NCBI GenBank assembly: GCA_026122225.1
Contig: JANEZZ010002877.1
Span: forward strand, 1,240,001-1,304,000
DNA length: 64,000 bases
Reading direction: 5' to 3'
Origin: Heloderma charlesbogerti
Lineage: Eukaryota > Chordata > Lepidosauria > Squamata > Helodermatidae
Shown: one piece after another, positions 46,011-58,779 of the stretch
How positions within the stretch are numbered: position 1 is the stretch's first letter
How the letters are laid out: the number at the start of each line of letters is the position of its first letter
Notes under the pieces: generated by a model
Databases searched by the model: none
What the model saw: the letters and a program-made list of their open reading frames with translations, nothing else
Told to the model about the DNA's origin: nothing
Position numbers and translations under genes: made by a program

Positions 46011-47116
46011 CCCTTATATATGCCATATAACTTGTATTTTCATTCTTTCATTGCATAGTGATCTTCTGCTTAGGCTGTTTTACTCTAGATCTTCTGCAAG
46101 CCTATCAGTGATAAAGAAAGAATAATTGGTGAGTTTCTTTTTTTCTTCAGTGATCTTGTTATAATATGTATGCTCTTCTTTTTTGTTGCCTTTATTTTTA
46201 ACTTTATTGCAAATAAAATAAAAGTTTATTGAGAGCAAAAAACCCCATAAAATAAGATTGTTAAATAGAGTACTTCCTTCAATTAAGAGAGTCCAGTGGC
46301 ACCTTAAAGAAAACTAGTTAGAGACATGAGGCAAGGCAGCAGGTTAACTTAAATAAGTACAAGTTCAGAAAGATACTTCCATGATGATGAAGTTGCTACC
46401 ATGGTATGGCATCAATTTCTCATTTCTGTTTCCACTATTTATGGACTAGAACAAATAACAGAAGTACCCAGTCAATTGTGGCACATGAATCAACCCTTAC
46501 TGAACCTTACACTTCCAAACTGAGCAAGCCTATCCCAAGATGCCAGTGAATTTTATAATTCTCAGGCTTAGTTTATGAATTCTGGTGGCTCATAATGCTT
46601 GTATCAGTTAAGAGGAAAGCTTTACAACCTCCACCTCCATTCTTCTCTGACTTAAGATTTTAATGCAAGCTGGAAAATAATTAATCATTCCCTGCATTGC
46701 ACCCACCATGGTGTTGCAGTTCTAGAAATGGCAAGGAAGAAAGACCTCTTTTCTCACGCAGCCTTCGCTTTCCCCAGTACCTGATGTTGCTATAGTATGT
46801 GAGCTGGTGAAAGGAGTGCAGAAAAAACTACACCTCCTAATACTCATGGTGCTTGGCTCAATGCCACAATAGTGCCAGCAGAGTGGGGAAGAGACTAACG
46901 CCACCTGCCATTCCTCCATTTTATTGCTGCCAGAGCCACACCAGCAGTGGGCAGGCAGGTGGTAGGGGAAAAGGCATGGTGGGGCAGGGCAGGGATCAGA
47001 TTATTGTAGGAGGTTAAAAATTCATTACGAGGTTTTATTTTCTTTAAGAGCATGATGTTTTACAGCCTTCTTCATCCATCGTTCTTCTCCTAATCAGAGA
47101 TAATCCCCCTTGAATA

Positions 47117-47140
47117 TATATATATATATATATATATATT
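47117..47140. repeat. (AT)n microsatellite
   Basis: About 12 AT units. Confidence 0.9.
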
Positions 47141-48688
47141 GCCATGTGTGGAAATTATGAGTTACTTTTCCAAGGATATACAAATGTGGAAGCCACTCCT
47201 CCTCCTTCCTAAGAAATATAATTGAAGAATAAACATTGAAATTTTTTTTCAGATATGACATTCTCCAAAAAATCCTTCTCTACCGTATAAATTATTTCTA
47301 CTATGGGGAACTTCACATTAACAGTCTACCTAAACTGGTAATATCTCCACATAGGAAAAAAATAGGTGAAGCACCTCTTAGTTGTGTTGTCATTTGCAAA
47401 TCAGTGTAGATACCTAGTCTTACTAAAACAACTTTATTGATGTACAAAACAATTGTCAAATTATTTTCAGAGTCCATCAAGAACATGACTGACTTTTTAA
47501 AAAGCACCTTCTTATTGTAGTATCTGATGAAATCTCAGCCAGCGAACATTCTAGCTAAAATGTCCCTTTAGATAAACCTCTTACTTTTCAAAACCAAGGA
47601 ATAGCTTGTGCTGACCTGTTACAACAAAGAGCAACCAGTTTAATCACAGCCATCATAAATTACTTGGGGTATAATATATAAAACTTTAGAGAGCATACAT
47701 TGCATTAAAAGACTCCTTGTCTAAAACTCTGTGTTACCTATTCAGAGTAGGAGAATAAGGATCACCATAAATAATAATAAATTATTATTTATTAGCATTA
47801 TTTATATGCCCCCTCATTTGAATAAATCTCAAAGTTGTTTGCAGAACGAATTCAAAAACTACACAGTGGTATTATATCTTAAAGGTTGGTTCAAAGATAC
47901 TTCATGGCTGGGGAAAACCAAAGGAAACAGATACATTTTTAACAAATGCCTAAAATTTTCCAGCATTGAGACCTGATGTACCTCAGAGGAGATGTCATTC
48001 CAAGAGCGGAAACTACTGCAGAGGAATATTTAGTGCATATAATGGTAGAATCTGCATTATCCAAAGTTTAGTAATAAAAGAAACAGGCTGAGGCAAAATC
48101 TCTTTTAAAAACTTTTTCAATTAAAAATTGCAGGGATGAAAATTCTCACAAAACTGCACTCCCTGACTCAACATTTTCAGTGCTACTGTTGTGTTTTGTG
48201 GTGGCAGTGACGGCACTCCTGAGATCCGCAACAGATGGCAGCTGCTATTTTTTCTTTCCAGCAGACACCACTGTCCTCACTCTGATTGACTTCATAGCAA
48301 TGCTATGTGATGATGTGGCGTTGTCATGAAGCCATTCCGAGTAAGGTCAATGCCTGCATCGTCAAACCTGCTGGGGAGAAAAAAAAAATGGTGCCCACCA
48401 GTCCACTGGACTCCACTGGCAATAAGCTCACTGCATACTTCAGCCTCTCTTGTACCTCCCCCAAATTGCTGAAATATCCCCCAGCTTTGCAGAATGAAAA
48501 AAGGGGATGATAAAGTTGTGAAGGGCCTTTCAGCTCAGCCCTACCAAGTCTAGATATCCGAATTTACAAAGTGTCATTAGGGGTCTCATGATGTGTAATC
48601 TATGAAAACCACTTCCATCATGGTTGGCTATCCCAGTTTATGCCATTCCAACAAACTCAGTTATGTTGCTGTCATTACCTGGATCTGA

Positions 48689-48822
48689 CTTTCCCAGCCT
48701 GATGCCCTTCAGATGTTTTGGACTACAACTTCCAGGATTCCTGACCATTGGTCATGCTGGCTGGGGCTGATTGGAGTGGATATCCAAAATATATGGAGGA
48801 CACCAGGTGGAGGAAGGCTGGC
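48689..48822. mobile_element. Fold-back MITE
   Basis: TTTCCCAGCCTGATGCCCTT and GGAGGACACCAGGTGGAGGA ends with GGACTACAACTTCC inside; family of 5158-5297. Confidence 0.8.
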
Positions 48823-49917
48823 CTAGACTGTAAACAATATTACATACAGTATCACAAAAACTAAACATTCTGAACCAGCCATAACCATGAGTAATAGCTT
48901 GCCTATGTATCAGCATGATCACACTTCATTTTTAAGAGGGAAATAGGGGAAAGCTACACGATCAGAGGTGTAGTTGTGCCAGGTCTCACCAGGTCGTCAT
49001 CCCAGTACTTTTACTGGAGCCAGGTCCCAGCTGGGTCCCAGTCTACTGTTGTGGGGCAGGCAGCTGGAAGTGCCTCAGAGGCTATAGCCGGTGCTAGTGT
49101 GGCTGCTGCTGCTGCTGCTGCTGTTGAAAGCTGCGGCTACTTCTTGCCACTGCTTTCATGAAGCAGTCACACGTGGAGCAGGAAGAACAGAAAATTGCAC
49201 CGCCCCCATCTCCACCCGGACAGCCCACCTGGGCAAGGCAGCCTTAGCCTGGCCAGCAAAGGGTTACTTTACCCTCTTGCAGCCTTTCCTCCCTCCAAGC
49301 TGGAGGAAGTGCCTGCCCATCAGACTCCTTTGTCCGGTGTTGCTGCTAATACTGTGCCTGCACCTGTGTCTGAGACTGCACCTGCCCCATCGCTGTCCGG
49401 TTTCAAGGGAGGAGCCACGTGGGTCAGGCTTCAAGGGCTTGGTGGCTGCCTTCTCAAGGCTGCTGCTGGAGATGCTGATGCTGAGCTGGAGACTGGCACT
49501 TTCTTGCCTGCTGATGGGCAGCCTCTTCAGCCTCCTCAAACCTATGCCCCTTCAGCAAGACCAGACATTTCTGGAACTGCGTGGCAACCGAAGACACACT
49601 AGCCAACATCAGATTCAAATAAGTCAGCAGCTCAGTCAGTTTGGTGGTGGCAGCAGACGAAAAAGTCAATGGAAGGGGCAAGGGAGGGCAGAGAGGAGGA
49701 GGAGGGGAGTCTGAGTGAAAAACAAAAGAAATTTTAAAAACTAAATTAAAATGATAAAAAATACTTGGAATGAAGCCCCATTGAATTCTATATGCCTTAC
49801 CTCAGAGGAGACATTATGTGAGGATATATTGGGAGACCAATGCAACAGCCACCTTGCCTGCCTCCACACAGCCCTGGGCCAGGGTGCAGAACTTCTCCAT
49901 CCCATCTCTCAGCCAGG
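48823..49917. other. Unassigned, with a GC-rich open region
   Basis: 49000-49714 is GC-rich with a short (CTG)n run at about 49102-49123. Two overlapping open frames (49091-49714, 207 codons; 49195-49602, 135 codons) exist. The second has Pro/Ala-rich, gag-like composition (VAANTVPAPVSETAPAPS), but I recognise neither. It could be an old retroelement fragment. Confidence 0.3.
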
Positions 49918-50051
49918 CTCTCCCAACCTAGTGCCTTCCCTGTGTTGGACTGCAAATCCTATCATATCATTATCATGGCTAATATGCTACCTGGAGCCGC
50001 TGTGAGTTGTCATCCAACTAATCTGGAGGGCACCAGGTTGGGGAAGGCTGC
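49918..50051. mobile_element. Fold-back MITE, diverged
   Basis: CTCCCAACCTAGTGCCTTCC and CTGGAGGGCACCAGGTTGGG arms; family of 5158-5297. Confidence 0.7.
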
Positions 50052-51310
50052 AGCCTACTGTTTTTTCTTAGCTGTTTCTGCAGAGGATGTGGGCCTAAAG
50101 TGCACATTCAAAGCAACCTACCTCATCCCAAAGGGTCAGGGCTGGTAACAATATGGTAATCAATCTACCTTATCTTTCCCTCTTGCTGGCTACCAAAAGA
50201 TAGTTTGAATAAAACATGTCCTCAGCTGCTTCTGGAAGATGCACAGACTTTGGTGTTTACAATATATGTGGTACTTTACAGAAAATCATAAGCAAAAATG
50301 TCAGGTCTCTGCCCCTAAAAGCTTACCATCTAAATTTAAATTTAAAATGTGATATGAAGTTACACAGCTGTTTGAAACTTCATTTTTGACTATATAAACT
50401 ATTATTATTATGTTCTCCTTTTTCCTCACACCTTTTAGATACACAGCATCTCTACACTAGCCTAAAATCCCACAGTTAAAACAGGACTTTCTGCTTCCAT
50501 TTTAAATGCAGGATCACAATGGATTCCCTTTACTTCCTTCCTCCCCCCCCCTTTCCCCCTCCTTCTCCCCCTTATCTGAGTCTTCCATATGCTTCATTGA
50601 TCTAGCTCCTCGTTTTATGGCTTTTTGTTTTTCACAAAGGAACTCAAGTGGAACACAAGTGGGGTAATTTGATAGCTCATTATCTCCGATCTATTTAAAA
50701 ATGGAATAAATGTCCTTTAGTGCAGGAGACGCCCTGGAGATTCATGACGTCATCTAAAGGGCCCACAAACTTCCATGAGTGAGCAATCTCAAAGTAGGAT
50801 AAAAGCTCCGTGTGAAGAAGCCCATAATGGGACTTTAGGAAGTAAGGGTGTGGAGATGTGAATGGCCTAGACACTTGTCCTCTTCTTGAAAACATGCAAT
50901 TGTTTTGAACCTTTATTTAAAAAACACAGAAAGCTAATTTACATACTCGTAACGGAGGTCTGTTTGTAGTGGGGGACCTCATTACTGCATCGCCCTTAAA
51001 ACTCCTGATACTTAAACTTCATGGCAGTTCTTCAAACTATACTCCAGCACCAACAACCAGAGCCAGCTAGTGCACCCTCCTATCTCCCTCCCACAATTCC
51101 AGGGCAGGAAAGGCAAACAGGGCCACAGCAACACACCAGCTCCCTCAGTAAGCGTGCTTAGGATTGGTGCCTGTTTGTGCTTTACAGTGCAGGGAGGGGA
51201 GATGGGTGGTGCAAATGAAAAGCAAGATGATGTCTTGTTCAGCTATTGGACTATTGAATTATTAATATTCATTGCAAGAGTTGGCTTGTGCATTTTATTT
51301 TACGATTTTT
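50052..51310. other. Unassigned; a perfect CRE octamer inside
   Basis: No gene recognised. TGACGTCA (about 50744-50751) is the full palindromic cAMP response element word. It is isolated, so its meaning is uncertain. Confidence 0.4.
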
Positions 51311-51406
51311 CACACAATCCTATGCAGGTTTACTCAGACATCAGTCCCACTACGTTCAATTGCCAATTGGGCTTTCTCCTAGGTAAGTGTGCATAGGACT
51401 GCAGCC
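51311..51406. mobile_element. Palindromic MITE
   Basis: CACAATCCTATGCAGGTTTA at the left faces AAGTGTGCATAGGACTGCAG at the right; ends shared with 6836-6949. Confidence 0.75.
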
Positions 51407-51546
51407 TGAGCTGCCTTCCCAGGATCTCTGTAAATTTAATTCAAAATAAACACACATTGGATTGCACTGTTAATTCTTGGATATTAATTTCTACAATGAG
51501 CAGAACTGCCAAATGCAACCTGCTTTTTCAGCTACAATTTTTGGTA

Positions 51547-51548
<2 letters not shown>

Positions 51549-51599
<51 letters not shown>

Positions 51600-51600
51600 G
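51549..51600 (+). repeat. (GT)n(GA)n compound microsatellite
   Basis: GTGTGTGTGT run followed by GAGAGAGAGA run. Confidence 0.95.
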
Positions 51601-52255
51601 CAGGCCCCATCTACATCAGCCTTTTACTCCAGGGAGGCTACGAGTAGAGGTCACTTGGGACAGATGTCATAGTTCCCACTTTGCAGTCATCCGTGGTTTT
51701 CTCCCTGAAAATGCGGATTTCCGAGGAGGCGTTTTGCTCTGATTTTTTGGGTTTGCTGTGGGTTTTCCTGTGGTTGCAAGCCATCTGTCCCTTCCCCAAA
51801 CTGACTTTGCATTTTGCGGTGGGTGTGTTCTAGGCGTGCGTAGTGCTTGCATCACCCTGTGATGCCTCTTTACTCCCCCTGTCCCTTCGCAGCTGCGCAG
51901 TTATGGAGGCACAGAGAGGCATTTTCATTTATTTAATCACACTTTCACACATTTTTGCAGCTTCACATCTTCACAACAGTTGCTTTCGGACTCAGTGCCC
52001 AAGGGCTAGGAGGGTCTTGCGGGAGGACCAACTTCACTCTGGCCTCCATTTCGGAGCAATGGGTAGACATGTACCACTCATGAGAACCATCGCGAGAGTC
52101 TCAGGTTGGGGAACTGACAAACAGATGGCATGGAAATGAAGGAGCGCCACTTTTTACCTAACAAGGGACAGAAAGACACAACAGAACCCCTAAACTACAA
52201 AACAGACACTGCAGTGTTGCACCCCCATGCTCATGGGGCTGAACAGCTGCGCAAT
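51601..52255. other. Unassigned sequence
   Basis: Nothing recognised before the L2 tail. Confidence 0.4.
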
Positions 52256-52799
52256 AAAGTATTATTATTATTATTATTATTATTTACATTTCTATACCGC
52301 CCAATACCTGAAGCTCTCTGGGCGGTTTACAAAGATTAAAAACATTAAAAATACAATATACAGAGATTAAAAACCATACATAAAAAAACACATGAACAGA
52401 CAATATACACAAAAGAAGCATATATCTAAAACAACTTCAAACAAACTATCTCAAAAGCAAACAACCATAACCATAAGACATTCCAGGATCAATTAAAACT
52501 TATAATATGCGGCTGAATGCCTGGGAGAAGAGAAAGGTCTTAACCTGGCACCAAAAAGGTAACAATGTTGGCGCTAGGCAGGCCTCATCGGGGAGATCAT
52601 TCCATAATTTGGGGGCCACCACCGAAAAGGCCCTCTCCCTTGTCACCGTCTTCCGAGCTTCTTTTGGTGTAGGCAGCCAGAGGAGGGCCTTAGATGTTGA
52701 GCGTAGTATATGGGTAGGCTTGTGTCAGGAAAGGCACTCCATCAGGTATTGTGGTCCCAAGCCGTGTAAGGCTTTATAGGTTAAAACTAGCACCCTGAA

Positions 52800-53651
52800 T
52801 CAGGCTTGGAAACATACAGGCACCCAGTGGAAGAGGGCCAGAGTCGGTCTTATATGTTTGGACCTTCTGGTCCCCGTTATCGATCTGGCCAATGCATTTA
52901 GCATGAGCTGCAGCTTCTGAACCATCTTCAAAGGCAGCCCCATGTAGACTGCATTGCAGTAATCTGACTTGCAGATTACCAGAGCATAGACAACTGAAGC
53001 CAGGTTATGCCTGTCCAGATAGGGGTGTAGCTGGGCCACCAACCAAAACTGGTAGAAGGCACTCCGTGCCAATGAGGCCACCTGAGCCTCAAGTGACAAA
53101 GATGGCTCAAGGAGAACCCCCAAGCTACGAACCTGCTCCTTCAGGGGGAGTGCAACCCCATCCAGAAAAGGTTGAGCACCCTCCATCTGGTCAGATGAGC
53201 CACCCACCAACTGCATCTCAGTCTTGTCTGGATTGAGTTTCAGTTTATTAGCCTTCACCAGTCCATTGTCGCACCCAGGCACCGATTTAGCACATCCACA
53301 GCCTCACCTGAAGAAGACGAAAAGGAGAAACAGAGCTGCGTGTCATCAGCATACTGATGACAATGCGGCCCAAAACTCCAGATGACCGCACTCAACCATT
53401 TCATGTAGATGTTAAATAGCATGGGGGACAGAACTGACCCCTGTGGAACTGCATACTGGAGAATCCATGGGGCCAAGCAATATTCCCCAAGCGCCACCTT
53501 CTGAAGCCAACCATCCAAGTAGGAGCGAAACAACTGCAGTGCAGTGCCTCCCACTCCCAGCTCAGACAATCATCACAGAAAGCCACTGAGAGATCACGGA
53601 GAATCAAGAAGGTCACACTCCCCGTCTCTCTCCCGACATAGGTCATCAATT
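52800..53651 (-). pseudogene. L2 reverse transcriptase, central and C-terminal part
   Basis: Two overlapping frames on the minus strand. The upstream one (53255-53569) has YLDGWLQKVALG, VPQGSVLSPMLFNIYM and the catalytic QYADDTQLCF. The downstream one (52800-53282) has KANKLKLNPDKTEMQLVGG, ALVICKSDYCNAVYMGLPL and HIRPTLALFHWVPV. Frameshifts near 53260 and 53570 separate them from each other and from the N-terminal part on the far side of element F. Standard L2 RT order; inactive. Confidence 0.85.
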
Positions 53652-54394
53652 TAGGGATGTACTAAAGTCACTTACCTTGAACGAAATTTGATTCGCAGTG
53701 GGGGGGAGGTGCTCCGAAATTTGTAAATGTTTACGTAGCCTATCACAGCTGAGTAAAAAAAAAGACAAAAAACCGCGCGTACGCATTTGCATTCCTTATT
53801 TTGGCACGTCTAGTCTATGTAAACATTTACATAGACTACGGCGAAAATAAGGGGAACGCAAATAGCATAGACGCTACGCTATTTGCGTTCCCCTTATTTT
53901 TGCTATAGTCTACGTAAATGTTTACATAGACTAGACGTGCCAAAATAAGGAACACAAATGGCAGCGCCCATGGGCGCCGCCATTTGTGTACGCGCGGTGT
54001 TTTTGGGTTTTTTTTACTCAGCTGTGATAGGCTACGTAAACATTTACGTAGCCTATCACGGTATTTTTTTTAAATCTAGCCGTGATAGGCTACGTAAATC
54101 TTTGTGTAGCCTATCACGTTTTGTTGTTGTTGTTGTTTTTTACTGGAAATGGTGGCGGCGGCAGCTGGTCGGAAGACCTGCCGCCGCCGCCGCACTGCCG
54201 CCGAACCGCTGCCGAACCGCCGCCGAACCGCTGCCGAACCGCCGCCGCAGCTGCCACCGCCAGGAGGATTCGCCCAAGGTAAGTCCCGTCCCGGGGGGGC
54301 GGGGGGCAGACCGTTTCGCCACCAATTTTGGGGGGCCGAATGCTCTGGCATTCGGCCTCCCCGAGATTCGTGGCGAAATTCTCTGACATCCCTA
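53652..54394. mobile_element. hAT-like palindromic element F
   Basis: TAGGGATGTACTAAAGTCAC to GAAATTCTCTGACATCCCTA. Flanks GTCATCAA (then two extra T) and GTCATCAT mark the 8-bp duplication. The central palindrome around 53872 has CGCAAATAGC facing GCTATTTGCG; the hairpins on each side are a half copy near 53721-53748, AGTCTATGTAAAC-type ones around it, and 54019-54060 and 54079-54118. Outward GTAAGT donors: minus strand 53670-53675, plus strand 54279-54284. A GCC-rich microsatellite-like segment (54178-54260) precedes the right donor. Its insertion point in L2 is about 11 bp from that of element D in the other L2. Confidence 0.92.
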
Positions 54395-54841
54395 GTCATC
54401 ATACAGGGTGACCAAGGCTGTTTCCATGCCAAAACCTGGCCTGAACCCTGACTGAAATCGATCTAGATAATCGGTCTCATCCAAGAGTGTCTGGAGATGG
54501 TTGGCAACCACCCACTCAAGAACATTGCCCAGGAAAGGAGCATTTGCCACTGGCCTAAAATTGCTAAGATTTTCCAGATCCAAGGAGGGTTTCTTTAGGA
54601 CTGGTCTCACTACTGCCTCTTTGAGGCAGCCCGGGACCATTCCCTCTTGCAAGGAGGCATTAATCACCTCCCTGACCCAGCCAGCTGTCCCTTCCCTGAC
54701 AGTTTTTAATTTACCTTTTTTTTTTTTTTTACAGTGCTGACAATAATATATAAAAATATACAAAAAATAATAATACCAAATATTATCAACAATTTAGACA
54801 ATGTAGAATATAATCAAATTTATCAACAAAACCAGCAAATA

Positions 54842-57800
54842 TCATAAAATTCCCAATAACACAAAAGGCCATACATTCCCTTGATTCTTGTTACACCAAT
54901 ACCTGACAAATACTGACCACTTTTCTATAAATCTATTATTTTGCTGTCTTCCTTCTCTACCCCTTCCTATGTTAGTTAACGTAACCACATATATTATTTC
55001 CCATACTTTAATAATCCAGTAATCAACTGTAGTGGCTTTCGGATTTTTCCAATTTCCTGGTATCAGCATTCTGGAGGCTGTTAATAAATGCACTATCATC
55101 TCTATGTCATCAGATAGAACAACTTCCTTGACATAACCAAAAATAATAAGTATTGGATCCAACGGTAGTCTATATCCTGATATAAACTCAATTTCTTCTA
55201 TTATCTTTAGCCAATAGTCCTTAATGACTGGGCAAAACCAAAAACATGGGCCATATCTGTGTTAGGCATTTTACATCTCCAGCACCTGTTATCACCCTTA
55301 TGATAAATGCAGTTAAGCCTTGCAGGCATTAAATAAATTTGAAAAAAAATATTTCAGGTTTGTGTTAATAGTCTGCTGTGATATATTATTCCAGATCCAA
55401 GTCCAGGTACCTAGTAGAATCAAACAAGTTAGTTCTCTTTCCCAGCTTTTCTGATAATTATTAATTGTAAGATCTAAATCTAATAGAACTTTATAAAGCT
55501 TACTTAATAGGTTTTCCTGATTTTGTATCATCAAATTTCAAAGGTTGTTTTTTTGTTGTTGTTTTCCTGAAGAAGTCTGGATTTCCTTAGTAACCTTAAG
55601 GCTATTCTTCTGAGCTGTAGATACTAAAAAAAATTAAAGGTTGGGGGTATTGCATTTCATTCTGTATTTGTTCATATGATTTAAAAATTGCCTTATCTAT
55701 AAGTGTGGTTATTTCTATTAGCTCATGACTGTACCATAAAGAAAGATTGCCTAATTGTGTTTCATCTGTCATCTCGTCATTATACATAATAGCTGTTAAT
55801 GGAGATAAACCCGGACTTCATACTCTTTTAAGTTACAACCAGTTGTTAAACAGGGTTTTGGTGCATGGGTTCATTCTTAATACATTTCTATCAAATTTAT
55901 TATAGAACCATAGAGTATTTTTCAACTTTGTTGACACATTATAATTTCCAATTCAGTTGCTCTATCTGGATTAAACCATGTCTTTAAATGCATAGGCATA
56001 GCCACAACATAATATTTTTTTTTATGAATGGGGAGGCTAATCCACCATTCTTTATTGGTTTTATTAAAGTTTTTTTTTGCTACTCTTGGTTTTTCCCATT
56101 CCAGACAAAATCTAAGAACATCGTTTGTCAGTCTCCAAGTATCTTTTGTGGGACCTTTAATGGTATGTTTAAGAACAAAAATATTTTTTTTGGAAGTACC
56201 ACCATTTTAAGGCAGATATTCTACCCATTCATGAAATATGAAGCTGGTTCCAGCAACCCAAGTCATCTTTTACTTCAAGCATGACCTTACAATGATTATA
56301 TTCTGTTAAGATATCAAGATTTTGTGTAATCTATACCCCTAAATATCTAACTGGGGTATCTTTCCAATGCATTTTATATTCTTTGGTAATCTTATTTTTT
56401 GTAGAATTATCTATATTGAATCCAATCCACTCTGATTCTGTAATATTAATTTTATATCCTGATACTTGACCAGATTCCTGCAAAAAAAATAAAAATTTAT
56501 CATAAGTATTCATAGGAGCATGTAAATAAGTAACTATATCATCAGCATAGAGACTAATTTTGAACTCTTCTCTACCAATCTTTACCTGCTGTAATATATT
56601 TTCCATTCTAATAGCTTGAGCAAGAGGATCCATAGATAATGCAAATAACAGAGATAAAGGGCAACCTTGTCTAGTGCCCCTCCTCAGATAGAATTTGTCT
56701 GAATCAACGCCATTCACAGAGACAAGCACTGGGATTTGTATAGATCATTTTAACCCATTCAGCAAATTGGCTGCCTAAACCAATTTTATCCAAAATCTGT
56801 AACAACAACTGCCATTCCAGGCAGCCAAATTGGCCGCCTAAACCAATTTTATCCAAAATCTCTAACAAGAACTTCCATTCCAGGCAGCCAAATGCCTTTT
56901 CGGCATCTAAAAAAAATAATCTATATGGTTGTTTAGATTTATTAACAAGATGTATTATATTTACCAATTTTCTTATATTTGTTGCCAATTTATGATTTTT
57001 AATAAAGCCTGTTTGATCTTCTGATATATAATTAGCAATTATTCCATTTAATCTTTTGGCAAGGATGGATGTCCATATTTTAAAATCTTGGTTCAAAAGA
57101 GCAATAGGTCTATAAGACTCAACTTTTGTAATATCTTTATCTTTTTTTGGAATCACTACTATACGAGCTTCCTCCCAGGTTTTTAGAAGAGAGTGAGTTG
57201 TCATGATCTCATTCAGTACACCTAATAATGGTTGTTCTATTTCCGTTAAGAATACCTCATAATATTCTGGTGTAAAACCATCCATACCTGGGGCTTTATT
57301 GTTTTTTAAATAATTAATTGTGTTACGTAATTCTGTTAAGGTAATAGGCCTCTGTAATTTATCTATATCATCTGGTGTTACGCTTGGTAATTTGATCTTA
57401 TTCAGATATGATTCAATATTCTCTCTAGAGGGTTGTTCTGAAGTATATAAACTTTCATAAAACTTTTAAAACTCATTTGCTAAGTCTTTAGGTTTAGTAT
57501 AAACTATACTTCCTTTCTTTATTTGCATAACCATTGTGCTATGTTGTTTCTTCTTTAGCATATAAGATAGTAATTTATTGGCTTTATTGCCTTTTTCGAA
57601 AAAGCGCTGTTTAAAATACCTTAACTTTACTTGGTCACAAATCAGTAAATCTTACTATTTCCTAACACTTTCCAATCTCCTGTCTATAATATCGGAACAT
57701 GTCTGTTTATGTTCTTGCTCTAATGTCTGAATTTTATTTTTTAAGTCCAGTATATTTTTTTTCCCCTTTTGCTTCCTTAGGAGGCTTGTTTTTTGTATTA

Positions 57801-58677
57801 TCAATCCTCTCATATAAGATTTTGACACTTCCCAAATAGCTGATTTTGTTAGTTCAGAAGTGTTATCAAATTGAAAGTATTCAACTAATCTGATATTTAA
57901 GTCCAATACATTTTCTTGATTCTGCAAAGTAAAATTATCTAACCGCCATTTCCTGCTTATTAACTGCTCTTCTCCAGGCAGCCATTCTACATAAATAGGA
58001 GTGTGGTCTGCATATATGAATATTGTTTTATTGATATGGATGATACTTGTTTAATTATATAGGGAGAGGGAAAAAACATCCTTGAGTAAGAATTGTGAAG
58101 AGGAGAAAAGAAAGTATAATCTCTCTCCTGGGGATTTAAATATCTCCACACATCAATAAGATTGTCTTTTTAAAGACTTTTTATAAAACAATCAGGCAGC
58201 TTACCGCTGCAGATTCTTAAAGATGATCTGTCTAGTTGAGGGTTGACCACACCGTTGAAATCCCCTCCAATAATAACTTCTTTGTCCAAATTGGCATTTA
58301 TTATATTTTTTTAATATAAAACTCCTTTTGATAAGTTATTCAGAGCATACATCCTACTAAGTAAGTTTTACCTCCCCAGTATATAGTACCAAAAATAAAT
58401 CTGCCCTCTGGATCAATTATCTCTTCAGAAAACTTAATTTGAGAGAGGGTTTTGACTATAATGGCCACTCCCCTTTTTTATTATTCAATGAAGCAAGATA
58501 AACTTCCCCTAAATTTAAACTCTGTAGTAGTTGTTCATCCCCTTTTTTAACACGAGTTTCTTGGAGAATTATCAGATCTACTCTTTCTTTTTTCAGTAGG
58601 TAAGAAAATTTCCTCCTTTTAATGGGGGAATTTAATCCTTTAACATTCAAAGATAGAATTCTAAGTTTATTTGACAT
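54842..58677 (-). pseudogene. L1 ORF2 (endonuclease-reverse transcriptase), many frame breaks
   Basis: Starts at about 58677 with the L1 endonuclease N-terminus (KLRILSLNVKGLNSPIKRRK, then LIILQETRVKK). The RT segment at 56331-57285 contains ARIVVIPKKDKD, SYRPIALLNQDFKIWTSILA, ISEDQTGFIK, and SLYADDIVTYL with the catalytic YADD at about 56538-56549. The far C-terminus lies at 54842-55162. A 63-bp unit is tandemly duplicated in frame (56767-56829 and 56830-56892), repeating FGCLEW...ILDKIGLG next to the AEKAFGCLEW motif. Multiple stops and shifts make it non-functional. Confidence 0.85.
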
Positions 58678-58779
58678 TTTTTATTACCAAAAATAGGGGG
58701 GGGACAAGAAAAAACAAGAAAAAATATCAATTATGTTAACAATGTTGAATAGGAAACCAAGCAAATAGAAACAGTCAAA

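Larger units (their letters stand above)
45191..48688. other. Unassigned AT-rich sequence with microsatellites
   Basis: No gene recognised. Contains (CT)n/(CA)n at 45961-46010, (AT)n at 47117-47140, a small interspersed-repeat fragment near 46284-46316, and a possible L2-type 3' end at 47770-48030 (antisense, weak). Confidence 0.45.
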
